A program made the translations under genes and the position numbers. The notes below the pieces were generated by a model. That model searched no databases. It worked only from the letters and a program-made list of their open reading frames with translations, and was not told the DNA's origin. Shown one piece after another: positions 1 to 6,807 of a stretch of DNA of 42,609 nucleotides (its first letter is position 1; each line of letters begins with the position of its first letter). The DNA is from Candidatus Hydrothermarchaeota archaeon (lineage in GTDB: Archaea; Hydrothermarchaeota; Hydrothermarchaeia; Hydrothermarchaeales; BMS3B), in the NCBI GenBank assembly GCA_015521615.1, contig WANW01000023.1, forward strand, positions 1 through 42,609, written 5' to 3'.

Positions 1-898
1 CCTGCCCGAGTGGGATGTGAAGCACCACCCACTCTGTTGCATACTTTGAGGCTTTTCTTGTTTTTCTGAAAAACTTCTCATAGAAGCACAAGAGCGTGCT
101 GTACTCCCCTGGCGTGTTTTCAACCTCATCCCTGCCAATCTGAACTCTTATATTTGAATATCTTTCTGAGCTATTTAGAAGAGCCCTGCAACTCTCTTTA
201 AACTCTATAAGCTCACCGAGTGAGTTCATTTTCGGCAAAAATATCAAAGCTTTTCCAGTTTCTAAAAATGTCCTGTATATCAGCCCTGTATCTGCCCACA
301 CCAAAATTCCCAGAAAGTAGCACTTCGGGCAGAAGTTTTCAAAGTACTCCTTAAATGAATATCTCTCTCCATCTTTATATGACCTCACCCCACTTAAGCT
401 CTTAATTTTTGTGACAAGGGGATAGGAAGCCTGCTGGAGTTTTTTATATGGCTTATAAAATCTTTCACCGCACACAATGCAGGTTTCGTTGCCATCTCTG
501 ACGGCCAAATCCACAATTTTCTTTACAGCATCTATAACTTTATCCTGTGAGTAGATATCCTCCTTAAAGGCAACAATTCCGCCAACTTTCTTATTCTCTT
601 GAATCATTATAAAATCCTTCTTAATCTCCTTTTTCTCTCCTGTTTTATCATCCTCCCCCCATACGACAAGATTGTGACGGATGTTTTTTATTGCAATCCC
701 GAGCTGATGGGAGAATTTATCAATATCGCCTACAGAGATTGTCAACATAAAATCGTTTGCATATACATCTACATCCAGGTATTCCTGATTTTCTTTGAGC
801 AATTTTATCAGATATTCCAAGCCGTTGTCTAGCCAAGGGTTGTTATTAAGTGGAAAAGTTAATGTCTTCCCAACCGCCACACTCTCACTCCGGGGCAT
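1..898 (-). CDS. cas8: Cas8-like CRISPR protein (Cst1/CXXC-CXXC type), 3' end cut by window edge
   Basis: This ORF is missing from the supplied track because it runs off the window without a stop. It starts at an ATG behind a strong GGAGGGGG ribosome site and stays open for 299 codons. Near the N-terminus it reads NNNPWLDNGLEYLIKLL, which resembles the opening of Cst1/Cas8 large subunits. Two cysteine pairs follow: CIVC at about residues 140-143 and CPKC at about 190-193, the signature that named the CXXC-CXXC family. Family members are the large subunit of type I-B Cascade and take part in PAM recognition and effector assembly. The C-terminus is not visible. The gene is AT-rich compared with the chromosome around it. 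It has the same orientation as cas6 (3056-3799), and cas6 then cas8 is the usual I-B order, although other DNA lies between them here. The assignment is from motif and context, with no search run. Confidence 0.72.
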   Translation of the reverse strand, partial: MPRSESVAVGKTLTFPLNNNPWLDNGLEYLIKLLKENQEYLDVDVYANDFMLTISVGDIDKFSHQLGIAIKNIRHNLVVWGEDDKTGEKKEIKKDFIMIQENKKVGGIVAFKEDIYSQDKVIDAVKKIVDLAVRDGNETCIVCGERFYKPYKKLQQASYPLVTKIKSLSGVRSYKDGERYSFKEYFENFCPKCYFLGILVWADTGLIYRTFLETGKALIFLPKMNSLGELIEFKESCRALLNSSERYSNIRVQIGRDEVENTPGEYSTLLCFYEKFFRKTRKASKYATEWVVLHIPLGQ

Positions 899-1004
899 TG
901 AACCCCCTCCATTTTCTGCTAACAGTGTTGAAACCGAGATTACTTAAAGCTTTCTATCTTGTGCCTCTGTTTTCCTCTGAAAATGTGTTGTTCACGGCAC
1001 GGCG

Positions 1005-1181
1005 CTACGCATAGAACAGCGGCACAAAGGCAACCTGCGTGTCGTTGATCTTCCTGATGCCGAACTCCCCGTCGGTGAAGACCACAGCTCGTTCAGGTTT
1101 GTAGGCTCTGAGAAAGCTGTAGAAAATTCTCCAGTTTTTCTTCAATTTTTCGTGGATAATACTCCATGAATTATAAAGTTG
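1005..1181 (-). pseudogene. Remnant of a gene C-terminus (possibly archaeal AAA-type ATPase with DUF4143-like tail)
   Basis: Reading the minus strand, an open stretch of about 58 codons follows a TAA and ends at a TAG. It contains WRIFYSFLRAYKPERAVVF and then a short beta-rich tail ending in VPLFYA. The look (a helix, a 'KPERAVVFT' strand, a closing IPLWL-like strand) resembles the extreme C-terminus of archaeal ATP-binding proteins with a DUF4143-type nuclease-like tail. There is no start codon in a sensible place and no upstream domain, so it is read as a leftover of a deleted gene. The family guess is weak, but the protein-like character is clear. It sits in the spacer between cas8 and the cytochrome operon, where foreign insertions appear to have accumulated. 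Confidence 0.35.
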
Positions 1182-1261
1182 TTAGTGGACTTAGTATCGC
1201 CATGGGATGAAAGGAACCTGTAGGTGGTGCAGGGAACAGCTTTAATTTGCGCTAATCTGGG

Positions 1262-1310
1262 CGAAAGTATAAATACCTCTTCCAGCAATAAATTAAATAG
1301 TTTAATTTAT
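1262..1310 (+). promoter_or_regulatory. Promoter of the cytochrome operon with an overlapping AT-rich dyad
   Basis: A BRE/TATA-like string, CGAAAGTATAAATACC, lies about 65 nt before the GTG of the first gene and would place transcription start near 1297-1300. Exactly there is a perfect inverted repeat, ATAAATTAAA-TAG-TTTAATTTAT (1288-1310), suited to binding by a dimeric regulator. A second TATA-like string (about 1306-1318) is too close to the start codon to keep the ribosome site AGGAGG (1321-1326) in the transcript. The promoter is inferred from spacing and is not proven. Confidence 0.5.
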
Positions 1311-1336
1311 ATATAAAACAAGGAGGCGGGTGTGGC

Positions 1337-1819
1337 GTGAGCATAACACAAAAATTGGCTATTCTATATGCTATCCTCATAACCCTCGGCACAGCAGGTG
1401 CGCAGATGATGGGCTATAGAGAGGGCGGCTATGGAATGATGGGCGCTCCTGGCTATGGCTTTGAGCCCAACACGAGCTACTACTCTTACCGGGGCTATCA
1501 GACCTACCCCTATGGGTACGGAGGTATGCCCATGGGCGGATATGGTATGATGGGTGGTTACGGTATGATGGGCGGCATGATGCCGATGATGGGTGGCTAT
1601 GGCGGAGGTATGATGGGAGCTTATCCCGGCTATGGGATGGGCTACTCCGGTGGCTGGCTCCTGCTTCTTCTCATAGCCGTGGCAGTGGTTCTAATTTACT
1701 ACGCAAGGGGTAAGGAAGCTGCCCCTTCGAGTGCAAAGGATATCCTGGACATGAGGCTCGCGAGGGGCGAGATAACCCTGGAGGAGTACCAGAGGCTCAG
1801 AGAGGTGATTGAGGGATGA
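1337..1819 (+). CDS. Met/Gly/Tyr-rich membrane protein with C-terminal SHOCT domain
   Basis: The 160-residue protein starts at GTG, ten bases after a clear AGGAGG. Residues 1-22 form a signal peptide or membrane anchor. Residues 23-105 are low in complexity and rich in Met, Gly and Tyr, with repeated GGYGMMGG units. A hydrophobic segment (GGWLLLLLIAVAVVLIYYA, about 105-125) would span the membrane. The tail AKDILDMRLARGEITLEEYQRL is a typical SHOCT motif, a short helical module found at the ends of many membrane proteins. The predicted topology puts the Met-rich part outside and SHOCT inside. The stop overlaps the next start (ATGA), so it is coupled to the cytochrome gene. Methionine-rich tracts elsewhere can bind Cu(I) or sit next to heme proteins, but no function can be assigned here. 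Ordinary glycine-rich structural protein remains possible. Confidence 0.8.
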   Translation: MSITQKLAILYAILITLGTAGAQMMGYREGGYGMMGAPGYGFEPNTSYYSYRGYQTYPYGYGGMPMGGYGMMGGYGMMGGMMPMMGGYGGGMMGAYPGYGMGYSGGWLLLLLIAVAVVLIYYARGKEAAPSSAKDILDMRLARGEITLEEYQRLREVIEG

Positions 1820-2382
1820 AGCGCGGGATAGCGCTGATAATTGCAGCGGTTCTCGTATTCCTTGCAGTTGGGCTCTACTCGCAGTACTCCTACTACAGGG
1901 CGACTCCGCTCTATGGTGGTGGCATGCCCATGATGGGCACCCCCTATCAGGGGGCGCAGCCCGGCTATGCGAAGCCAGCGCCGCAGGTGCGCTTCTCCTC
2001 AAACGGTAAGATGATTTACTTCACCGGCGTGGACATGGAAGGCAACCGCATCCTGCCCAAGTACGGCGGACCCATGTGGCTGTACATGCACGGTGGAAGC
2101 TGTGTATCCTGCCACGGCGAAGACGGCAGGGGAGGCAGGCCGGTGATGATGTGCTCAGAGATTCCGCCGGACATAAGGTACAGTACGTTGACCAGCGAGG
2201 AGATGGAGCACGAGGGCGAGGAGGAGCATCCTCCCTACAACGAAACGACGATTAAGCGTGCCATAACCGAGGGTTTAAACCCCGCCGGCGAGGAGCTTGA
2301 CCCGTGCATGCCCAGATGGGAGATAAACGACAGAGACCTGAACGATCTGATTCTTTTCCTGAAGGAGCTCGACAGGAGGTGA
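1816..2382 (+). CDS. Membrane-anchored monoheme cytochrome c
   Basis: This 188-residue protein has an N-terminal transmembrane anchor (residues 4-21), then a short linker with GGGMPMMG resembling the neighbours' Met/Gly tracts. A class I cytochrome c domain follows. The heme site is CVSCH at residues 96-100, followed by GEDGRGG. The distal methionine is probably the one in CMPRWEINDRDLNDLILFLKEL near the C-terminus, matching the usual MP-W-x-D-x-D-L-x-x-L pattern. Two additional cysteines (MMC and the PC just before MP) could form a disulfide. It should be a low-capacity electron carrier on the outer face of the membrane. It overlaps the upstream gene by four bases and is followed within six bases by the third gene, so the three form one operon. 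Heme attachment would need a cytochrome maturation system located elsewhere in the genome. Confidence 0.88.
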   Translation: MKRGIALIIAAVLVFLAVGLYSQYSYYRATPLYGGGMPMMGTPYQGAQPGYAKPAPQVRFSSNGKMIYFTGVDMEGNRILPKYGGPMWLYMHGGSCVSCHGEDGRGGRPVMMCSEIPPDIRYSTLTSEEMEHEGEEEHPPYNETTIKRAITEGLNPAGEELDPCMPRWEINDRDLNDLILFLKELDRR

Positions 2383-2387
2383 ATGAT

Positions 2388-2609
2388 TTGGCGAAAAACG
2401 ACAAGCTTGTGGCTGGGGTAATACTGACCGTTATCGGACTGCTCGGATTGAGCTCAGGTGGCATGATGGGCTACGGTGGAATGATGGGTGGCTACGGGAT
2501 GATGGGCGGCTACGGAATGGGTTTTGGCTTCTTCCCGCTGCTGATCAGTGCGGTGTTCCTGGGCATAACCCTCTTTGGGGTGTACCTGATATATGAGGCA
2601 GTGAAGTAA
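2388..2609 (+). CDS. Small Met/Gly/Tyr-rich double-spanning membrane protein
   Basis: The ORF track begins this frame at 2304, inside the cytochrome gene. AGGAGGTGA at 2374-2382 points instead to TTG 2388, giving 73 residues. It has one hydrophobic helix (VAGVILTVIGLLGL), a central tract of four MMGGYG-like units, and a second helix (FFPLLISAVFLGITLFGVYLIY). The central tract is nearly the same as that in the SHOCT protein two genes upstream, at both protein and codon level, which suggests shared descent of the tract. It is probably a partner of the cytochrome in the membrane. No family is recognised. Confidence 0.7.
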   Translation: MAKNDKLVAGVILTVIGLLGLSSGGMMGYGGMMGGYGMMGGYGMGFGFFPLLISAVFLGITLFGVYLIYEAVK

Positions 2610-2620
2610 AGCAAATATTC

Positions 2621-2679
2621 ACTGTCAAAATTTTATTATTTTTTGACAGTAGTTATCAAAAAACTTGAGTATTTTGATA
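2621..2679. repeat. Two adjacent inverted repeats of identical geometry
   Basis: Dyad 1 is ACTGTCAAAA-N10-TTTTGACAGT (2621-2650), with perfect 10-bp arms. Dyad 2 is TATCAAAA-N10-TTTTGATA (2654-2679), with perfect 8-bp arms. Arms share the core T-(G/A)-TCAAAA, spacers are both 10 nt, and centres are about 31 bp apart, close to three helical turns. They may be operators for a dimeric protein, or hairpins/U-rich 3' ends closing the cytochrome operon. Confidence 0.6.
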
Positions 2680-3055
2680 CTGAAATATCAAAGCATGGAA
2701 GTCGGGAGGTTTTTTTCATAATCCCCCGGTGAGCATATTTCTCCTGCTAATTTCAAAAGTCTAAGAGGCAGGCTGAGCAGAAAAGGTGCCCATCGGTAAA
2801 AAAACTCCTTCAAGTATGCGAAGGGTGACGCTTACCGAGAGGCGGCTCCGCGCCTTTATTGAGTTTTCCAGGGCGCTAATCGAAAACAACAGGAGGTCAG
2901 AGGCAGAGAGAAAGCCTCCTCGCTCCAAGCGTTAGGTCGGTGTCTTTGTATCTGTAGGCGCTGGCATTTTCTACCACTTTACGGAGGGCATTTTGCAGCG
3001 CTCACCACCTTTGATTTGTACTATACTTACTGATTAACGTACTGCTTTTGTAGAA
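2680..3055. other. Intergenic stretch with no convincing gene
   Basis: Between the dyads and cas6 there is no ORF of normal size. One short frame (2816-2935, 39 codons, ATG to TAG) reads MRRVTLTERRLRAFIEFSRALIENNRR and then a basic tail. It looks protein-like and could be a gene relic or a microprotein, but it lacks a good ribosome site. No direct repeats typical of a CRISPR array, no tRNA and no transposase were recognised. Confidence 0.4.
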
Positions 3056-3799
3056 TCACCTCCCAACCTTCACCTCCATAAACCCGAAGCCGAGGCTGTT
3101 CCTCTCCCCGAAGCCCGCGTCGATGCCAAAGCGCAGCAGCTCGCGCTGCTCCTTCGTTAGGTGCGAAAAGTGGAACTCCCACAGCGAGCCAAAGACGCGC
3201 ACCTCGCGGTTTTTAATCAAGAGGTGGTTGCATACCTGCTTCTTGAAAACAAACTGCTGGAATAGGGGCAGGTAGCGCTTCTCTTCCAGCTCCTCGCCAA
3301 GGAAACGCTTATACTTCTTAACAAGATTGTCCTCGAGCTGGCGCAGGAAGGCGTCGAAGGCTATGTTCGGGCGCCAGAAGACGTAGCTGTGCTCACTGGT
3401 GATGCCATACCTTGCGTAGCTGCGCCTCGGGATGCGCACTATTATTGGAGTCCTCGTGACAAGCGTGGTGGAGCGCCCTATTCGCGGAGACGCTATTCTG
3501 AGCTCCTTCAGCGCAAACTGCATGGCACCTATGCTGACACTCTCCCGCTGCAGCAGCGCTTCGGCAAAGGTTCGGATAAGCTCATTATCCGGCGAGGAGA
3601 TTGCCAGGTAGCGTGTATCTCCCGCGGCAATGTCAGCAGGCGGGTATATGTTTGAGAAGCAGAAGTACTTGTAACCCCTGAGGTCGTGCAGGTGCTCGTA
3701 GGCGGTGCCCTTAAGCAGCGAGTACACGAAACCCTGAAGCTTGGCATGGTAGCGCAGGTCGTAGGCGTAGTCGCCAGCGCTCTCAAGCGTAAGTATCAG
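3056..3799 (-). CDS. cas6: Cas6 CRISPR RNA endoribonuclease, start codon uncertain
   Basis: Cas6 cleaves precursor CRISPR RNA within the repeat. The C-terminus ends GIDAGFGERNSLGFGFMEV, the glycine-rich G-x-G-x-x-x-x-x-G-x-G-F signature of the family. The middle carries SPRIGRSTTLVTRTPIIV, a typical second-ferredoxin-fold strand. The track begins at GTG 3727, but the same frame stays open upstream as RLILTLESAGDYAYDLRYHAKLQGF, which is plainly the Cas6 N-terminal strand and helix. The open frame ends at a TGA at 3814-3812, with no ATG, GTG or TTG in frame. The only candidates are CTG 3799 (247 residues, the normal length) or ATA. A GTG at 3815 is one base out of frame behind GGAGG, so a one-base lesion or sequencing error is also possible. 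The gene shares strand and order with cas8, but is separated from it by 2.1 kb of unrelated DNA. Confidence 0.82.
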   Translation of the reverse strand: MILTLESAGDYAYDLRYHAKLQGFVYSLLKGTAYEHLHDLRGYKYFCFSNIYPPADIAAGDTRYLAISSPDNELIRTFAEALLQRESVSIGAMQFALKELRIASPRIGRSTTLVTRTPIIVRIPRRSYARYGITSEHSYVFWRPNIAFDAFLRQLEDNLVKKYKRFLGEELEEKRYLPLFQQFVFKKQVCNHLLIKNREVRVFGSLWEFHFSHLTKEQRELLRFGIDAGFGERNSLGFGFMEVKVGR

Positions 3800-3850
3800 C
3801 CTGCTTATCCTTCACCCCTCCCGTATCAGCTGTAAACACAGCCGCTCCTC

Positions 3851-5263
3851 CTAATAACTCCTGCCCATTATTATGACATTCTCAGCCTTCTCGCCACAGC
3901 CCACGCAGGTGCCCTGCGCCGCCTCCTCGAGTATGCCCAATATATCAACGTCTGCGCTGTCCTCTATGCTCTTACCACACTCCTCGCGTCCGCACCAGGT
4001 AGTTTTAACCACACCACCCTTCTCCACCACCAGCGAGCGTATCTCCTCTATGCTCTGCGCGGAGTGAATCCTGCTCTCCATCTCCCTCCACGCGCGCTCT
4101 TTCAGGTTGGCGGCTATAGCGTTGAGCGTCTCCTGCACGCGCTCCTTTAGCTCGCCTCTCGGTACTGAGAAGCGCTCTCCCGTGTCGCGGCGCACAAGCG
4201 TAACCTCGCCCCGCTCAATATCCCTGGGTCCGAGCTCCACTCTCAGCGGAACGCCGCGTAGCTCCCAGTCGTAGTACTTTGCCCCGGGGCGAATGTCTCG
4301 AGAATCCACGTGTACCCTGAAGTCGGAGAGCTCCTCCATGAGCTTCTCCACTTCGCTATCCACAAGCTCCTTCTTATCCTTGAACCAGATGGGTATCACC
4401 ACAACCTGAATCGGCGCCACCTCTGGCATTAAGCAAAGACCAGAGTCGTCTCCATGCAGGGCGAGAAGCGCTGCTATAACGCGGTCGCTTATTCCGTAGC
4501 AGGTCTGGTAGGCGTACTCCTGCTCCCCCTGAGGGTTCTCGAAGGTTATCTCAAAGGTGCGGGAGAAGTTCTGCCCCAGGTTGTGCACCGTCGCAATCTG
4601 CAGCGTTCTCCCATCCGGGAAGATGGTATCGAAGGCCATGGTATACTCGGCGCCCGGGAACTTGTCCCAGTCGGGGCGGCGGGAGATGATGTAAGGTACG
4701 CCCAGCGTATCAAAGAAACGCTTATAGCACTCTATCGCCTCGCGCACCTGACGCTCCGCATCTTCTGCGCTTGCATGGGCAGTGTGCGCCTCCTTGAAGG
4801 TGGTTATCTCCCTGAGCCTTATAAGCGGACGGGTGTGCTTTGTCTCGTAGCGGAAGGTGTTCACCACCTGGTATATCTTCAGCGGCATGTCAGCGTGGCT
4901 CCTTATCCAGAGCGCAAAGATGGGGTAAATCGCCGTCTCGCTGGTCGGGCGGAGGGCAAGCTTCACCTTCAGCGGCTCGAGACCACCATGGGTAACCCAG
5001 TAAACCTCATCCTCGAAGCCAGCGATGTGCTTCGCCTCCTTGGCAAACTCGTGCTCAGGTATGAGCAGCGGAAAAAGTGCCTCCTCGTGTCCAGTGGCAT
5101 CGAGGATGCTGCGGATAAGCTCAACCACATGCCGGCGAATCTTAAAGCCGTAGGGGTACCACACGTACACCCCCTTGACAGGGTAGCGTACGTCCAGTAT
5201 CTCCGCCCTCTCAATTATCTCATTGTACCACTCGCTGAAGTTGTTCTTCCATCTCTCGCGCAT
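3851..5263 (-). CDS. proS: Prolyl-tRNA synthetase, archaeal type
   Basis: This enzyme charges tRNA-Pro with proline. At 470 residues it has the length of the archaeal/eukaryal form, without the bacterial editing insertion. The class II core is visible: motif 2 around [27 protein letters not shown], proline-pocket residues in the same block, and motif 3 in [20 protein letters not shown]. An anticodon-binding domain follows (from about residue 285). The C-terminus holds the archaeal zinc-type module, [10 protein letters not shown] and [10 protein letters not shown], and ends in a tyrosine, as is typical. The start at ATG 5263 gives the expected [17 protein letters not shown]. It follows pdxT closely, but appears to have its own TATA element overlapping the pdxT stop. 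Confidence 0.97.
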   Translation of the reverse strand: MRERWKNNFSEWYNEIIERAEILDVRYPVKGVYVWYPYGFKIRRHVVELIRSILDATGHEEALFPLLIPEHEFAKEAKHIAGFEDEVYWVTHGGLEPLKVKLALRPTSETAIYPIFALWIRSHADMPLKIYQVVNTFRYETKHTRPLIRLREITTFKEAHTAHASAEDAERQVREAIECYKRFFDTLGVPYIISRRPDWDKFPGAEYTMAFDTIFPDGRTLQIATVHNLGQNFSRTFEITFENPQGEQEYAYQTCYGISDRVIAALLALHGDDSGLCLMPEVAPIQVVVIPIWFKDKKELVDSEVEKLMEELSDFRVHVDSRDIRPGAKYYDWELRGVPLRVELGPRDIERGEVTLVRRDTGERFSVPRGELKERVQETLNAIAANLKERAWREMESRIHSAQSIEEIRSLVVEKGGVVKTTWCGREECGKSIEDSADVDILGILEEAAQGTCVGCGEKAENVIIMGRSY

Positions 5264-5293
5264 CTCATCACCGTTGCCTTGTCTAGCGCCATC

Positions 5294-5325
5294 AACGCAT
5301 GCGTTACAACTTTGCGATATTTAAA
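5294..5325 (-). promoter_or_regulatory. Probable proS promoter with a 12-bp palindrome
   Basis: On the minus strand the sequence CCTTTAAATATCGC (about 5326-5313) is TATA-like and overlaps the pdxT stop codon. About 25 nt downstream lies the perfect palindrome AACGCATGCGTT (5294-5305), roughly where transcription would start. It ends about 30 nt before the proS ATG. Both assignments are by position only. Confidence 0.4.
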
Positions 5326-5899
5326 GGTTGCCTGCGGCAATATCTGCAAAGTAGCGATGAAGGCGGGTGTCACGGGTAAGTTCTGGGTGGAAGGCACACG
5401 CCAAGTAGCGCCCCTGCCTGGCAAGCACAATCGCATCGTCCACTTTAGCCAGAACTTCCACATCCCTGCCAGCGCGGGTTATTATAGGAGCGCGGATGAA
5501 CACTGCATGGAAGGGTTTCTCCCCCAGCACTGGAATTTCCAGGTCCACCTCAAAGCTCTCCCGCTGTCTGCCAAAGGCATTCCTTGCGACGGCTATATCC
5601 ATGAGCCTCAGAGAAAACTGCTTGTAGCCTTCTATCTCCTTTGCCAATAGAATAGCCCCTGCGCAGGTGCCGAAGATTGCAAGCTCCGGCCTTGCACCAA
5701 TTGCTTTATCTATGTCATACTTCTGTATCAGCTTTCCTATGGTGGTGCTCTCTCCGCCGGGGATCACAAGCCCGTCCAGCTCCTCCACCTGCTCCGCCTT
5801 CTTCACTGCTATAACATCGCCTCTGCCACGTATAGCACGCTTCATCGCCGAGAGGTGCTCCGCAACATCGCCCTGAAGCGCAAGCACTCCCACCTTCAT
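5321..5899 (-). CDS. pdxT: Pyridoxal 5'-phosphate synthase glutaminase subunit
   Basis: PdxT hydrolyses glutamine and passes ammonia to PdxS for direct synthesis of pyridoxal phosphate. The 192-residue sequence starts MKVGVLALQGDVAEH and contains GLVIPGGESTTIGKL, the nucleophile elbow FGTCAGAILLAKE and a C-terminal AFHPELTRDTR with the catalytic His and Glu. All three catalytic residues of the class I amidotransferase triad are present. It overlaps the DsbA-like gene upstream by four bases, and that gene follows pdxS within ten bases. The partner gene is therefore in the same operon, with an unrelated gene between them. Confidence 0.97.
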   Translation of the reverse strand: MKVGVLALQGDVAEHLSAMKRAIRGRGDVIAVKKAEQVEELDGLVIPGGESTTIGKLIQKYDIDKAIGARPELAIFGTCAGAILLAKEIEGYKQFSLRLMDIAVARNAFGRQRESFEVDLEIPVLGEKPFHAVFIRAPIITRAGRDVEVLAKVDDAIVLARQGRYLACAFHPELTRDTRLHRYFADIAAGNL

Positions 5900-6798
5900 T
5901 GCTCAGCCTCCCGCTTTGCCAGCTCAGAATCTATTATCGCCTTAAACGCCTCAAATGGCTGTGCTCCCTTCAGAGGGATGCCGTTTATAAAGAATGCCGG
6001 CGTACCCGTAACGCCTGCCCTGAGACCATCCTGAAGGTCCTTCCTCACCTCCTCCTCATACCTGCCTGATGCAAGACACACCTTAAAACTCTCCACGTCC
6101 AGACCTATCTGCTTTGCATACTCAACAAAGGCCACCTCGCCACGCTGTGCCCAGTCATCCTGCTTCTCGAAGAGCACATCATGGTACTCGAAGTACTTCC
6201 CCTGCTCCCCGGCGCAGTCCGCAGCCTCAGCCGCCTTGAGCGCATACACATGAATATTCTCAAGCGGGAAGTCGCGGTACACAAAGCGCACCTTTCCCCT
6301 GTAGGTCTCCAGTATCTTGTCCAGAGTCTCAAGTCTGAACTTCCTGCAGAAGGGGCACTGGTAGTCTGAGAACTCGATTATGACCACGGGTGCGTCGCTC
6401 GGACCTATAGCCGGGTCATCGTCCTGGCTCACCTGCACCCTGCGTGGCTCGGGCTTGTGCACAGGCTGGGACATGTTCACAAGCTGAATCACCAGGATTT
6501 CGCCGTCTCTGGTAACATAAACCGGAGCCACATACTGCACTTTACCGCCCCGGCTAACCTCAATATCAAGGCGATAGAGGTAATCCCCATAGGGAGAGGT
6601 ATTAACCAGCCTGCCGCTTAACCCGCGGGGCTTTAGGATGTTCTCGTCAATATAGGCAAGCGTCTTATTCCCGAGCTGCTGCATATCCATTGCAGCAGGG
6701 GCGGGGGTTTCGCGCTCACCAGGCTGGGAAGCAATAAAATAGCCAGCGGCGAGGCCAACTGCAATACCCACTACCATAAGCTGCAGGGCTCTATCCAT
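5896..6798 (-). CDS. Membrane-anchored DsbA-like thiol:disulfide oxidoreductase
   Basis: Residues 5-23 form a membrane anchor. A middle segment (about 35-120) of beta-strand character, with 'YVAPVYVTRDGEILVIQ', looks like a PepSY-type or similar extracytoplasmic domain. From about residue 130 the protein is a thioredoxin-fold DsbA-like domain. It carries the redox motif CPFC in FSDYQCPFCRKFRLETL and the cis-proline loop VTGTPAFFINGIPLKGAQP. Two further cysteines lie in the helical insertion, as is common in the family. It would introduce or isomerise disulfides outside the cell membrane, or keep apocytochrome cysteines in the right state; several secreted c-type cytochromes are encoded nearby. 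It lies between pdxS and pdxT with tight spacing, and I see no reason for a role in vitamin B6 synthesis. Confidence 0.85.
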   Translation of the reverse strand: MDRALQLMVVGIAVGLAAGYFIASQPGERETPAPAAMDMQQLGNKTLAYIDENILKPRGLSGRLVNTSPYGDYLYRLDIEVSRGGKVQYVAPVYVTRDGEILVIQLVNMSQPVHKPEPRRVQVSQDDDPAIGPSDAPVVIIEFSDYQCPFCRKFRLETLDKILETYRGKVRFVYRDFPLENIHVYALKAAEAADCAGEQGKYFEYHDVLFEKQDDWAQRGEVAFVEYAKQIGLDVESFKVCLASGRYEEEVRKDLQDGLRAGVTGTPAFFINGIPLKGAQPFEAFKAIIDSELAKREAEQ

Positions 6799-6807
6799 CC
6801 TATACCC

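Noticed and set aside
599-832. 77-codon plus-strand ORF at the left end
   Set aside because: It is antisense to the partial cas8 gene, which has a good ribosome site and cysteine motifs.
1408-1640. Simple tandem DNA repeat in the first cytochrome-operon gene
   Set aside because: The GGYGMMGG units are in frame and vary at synonymous positions, so they are a protein-level feature and not a satellite.
898-3055. Possible CRISPR array near cas6 and cas8
   Set aside because: I looked for regularly spaced direct repeats of 24-37 bases and found none. Only inverted repeats are present.
4454-5650. 398-codon plus-strand ORF
   Set aside because: It is antisense to proS and pdxT, both of which have intact catalytic motifs. 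Its translation is low in protein character.
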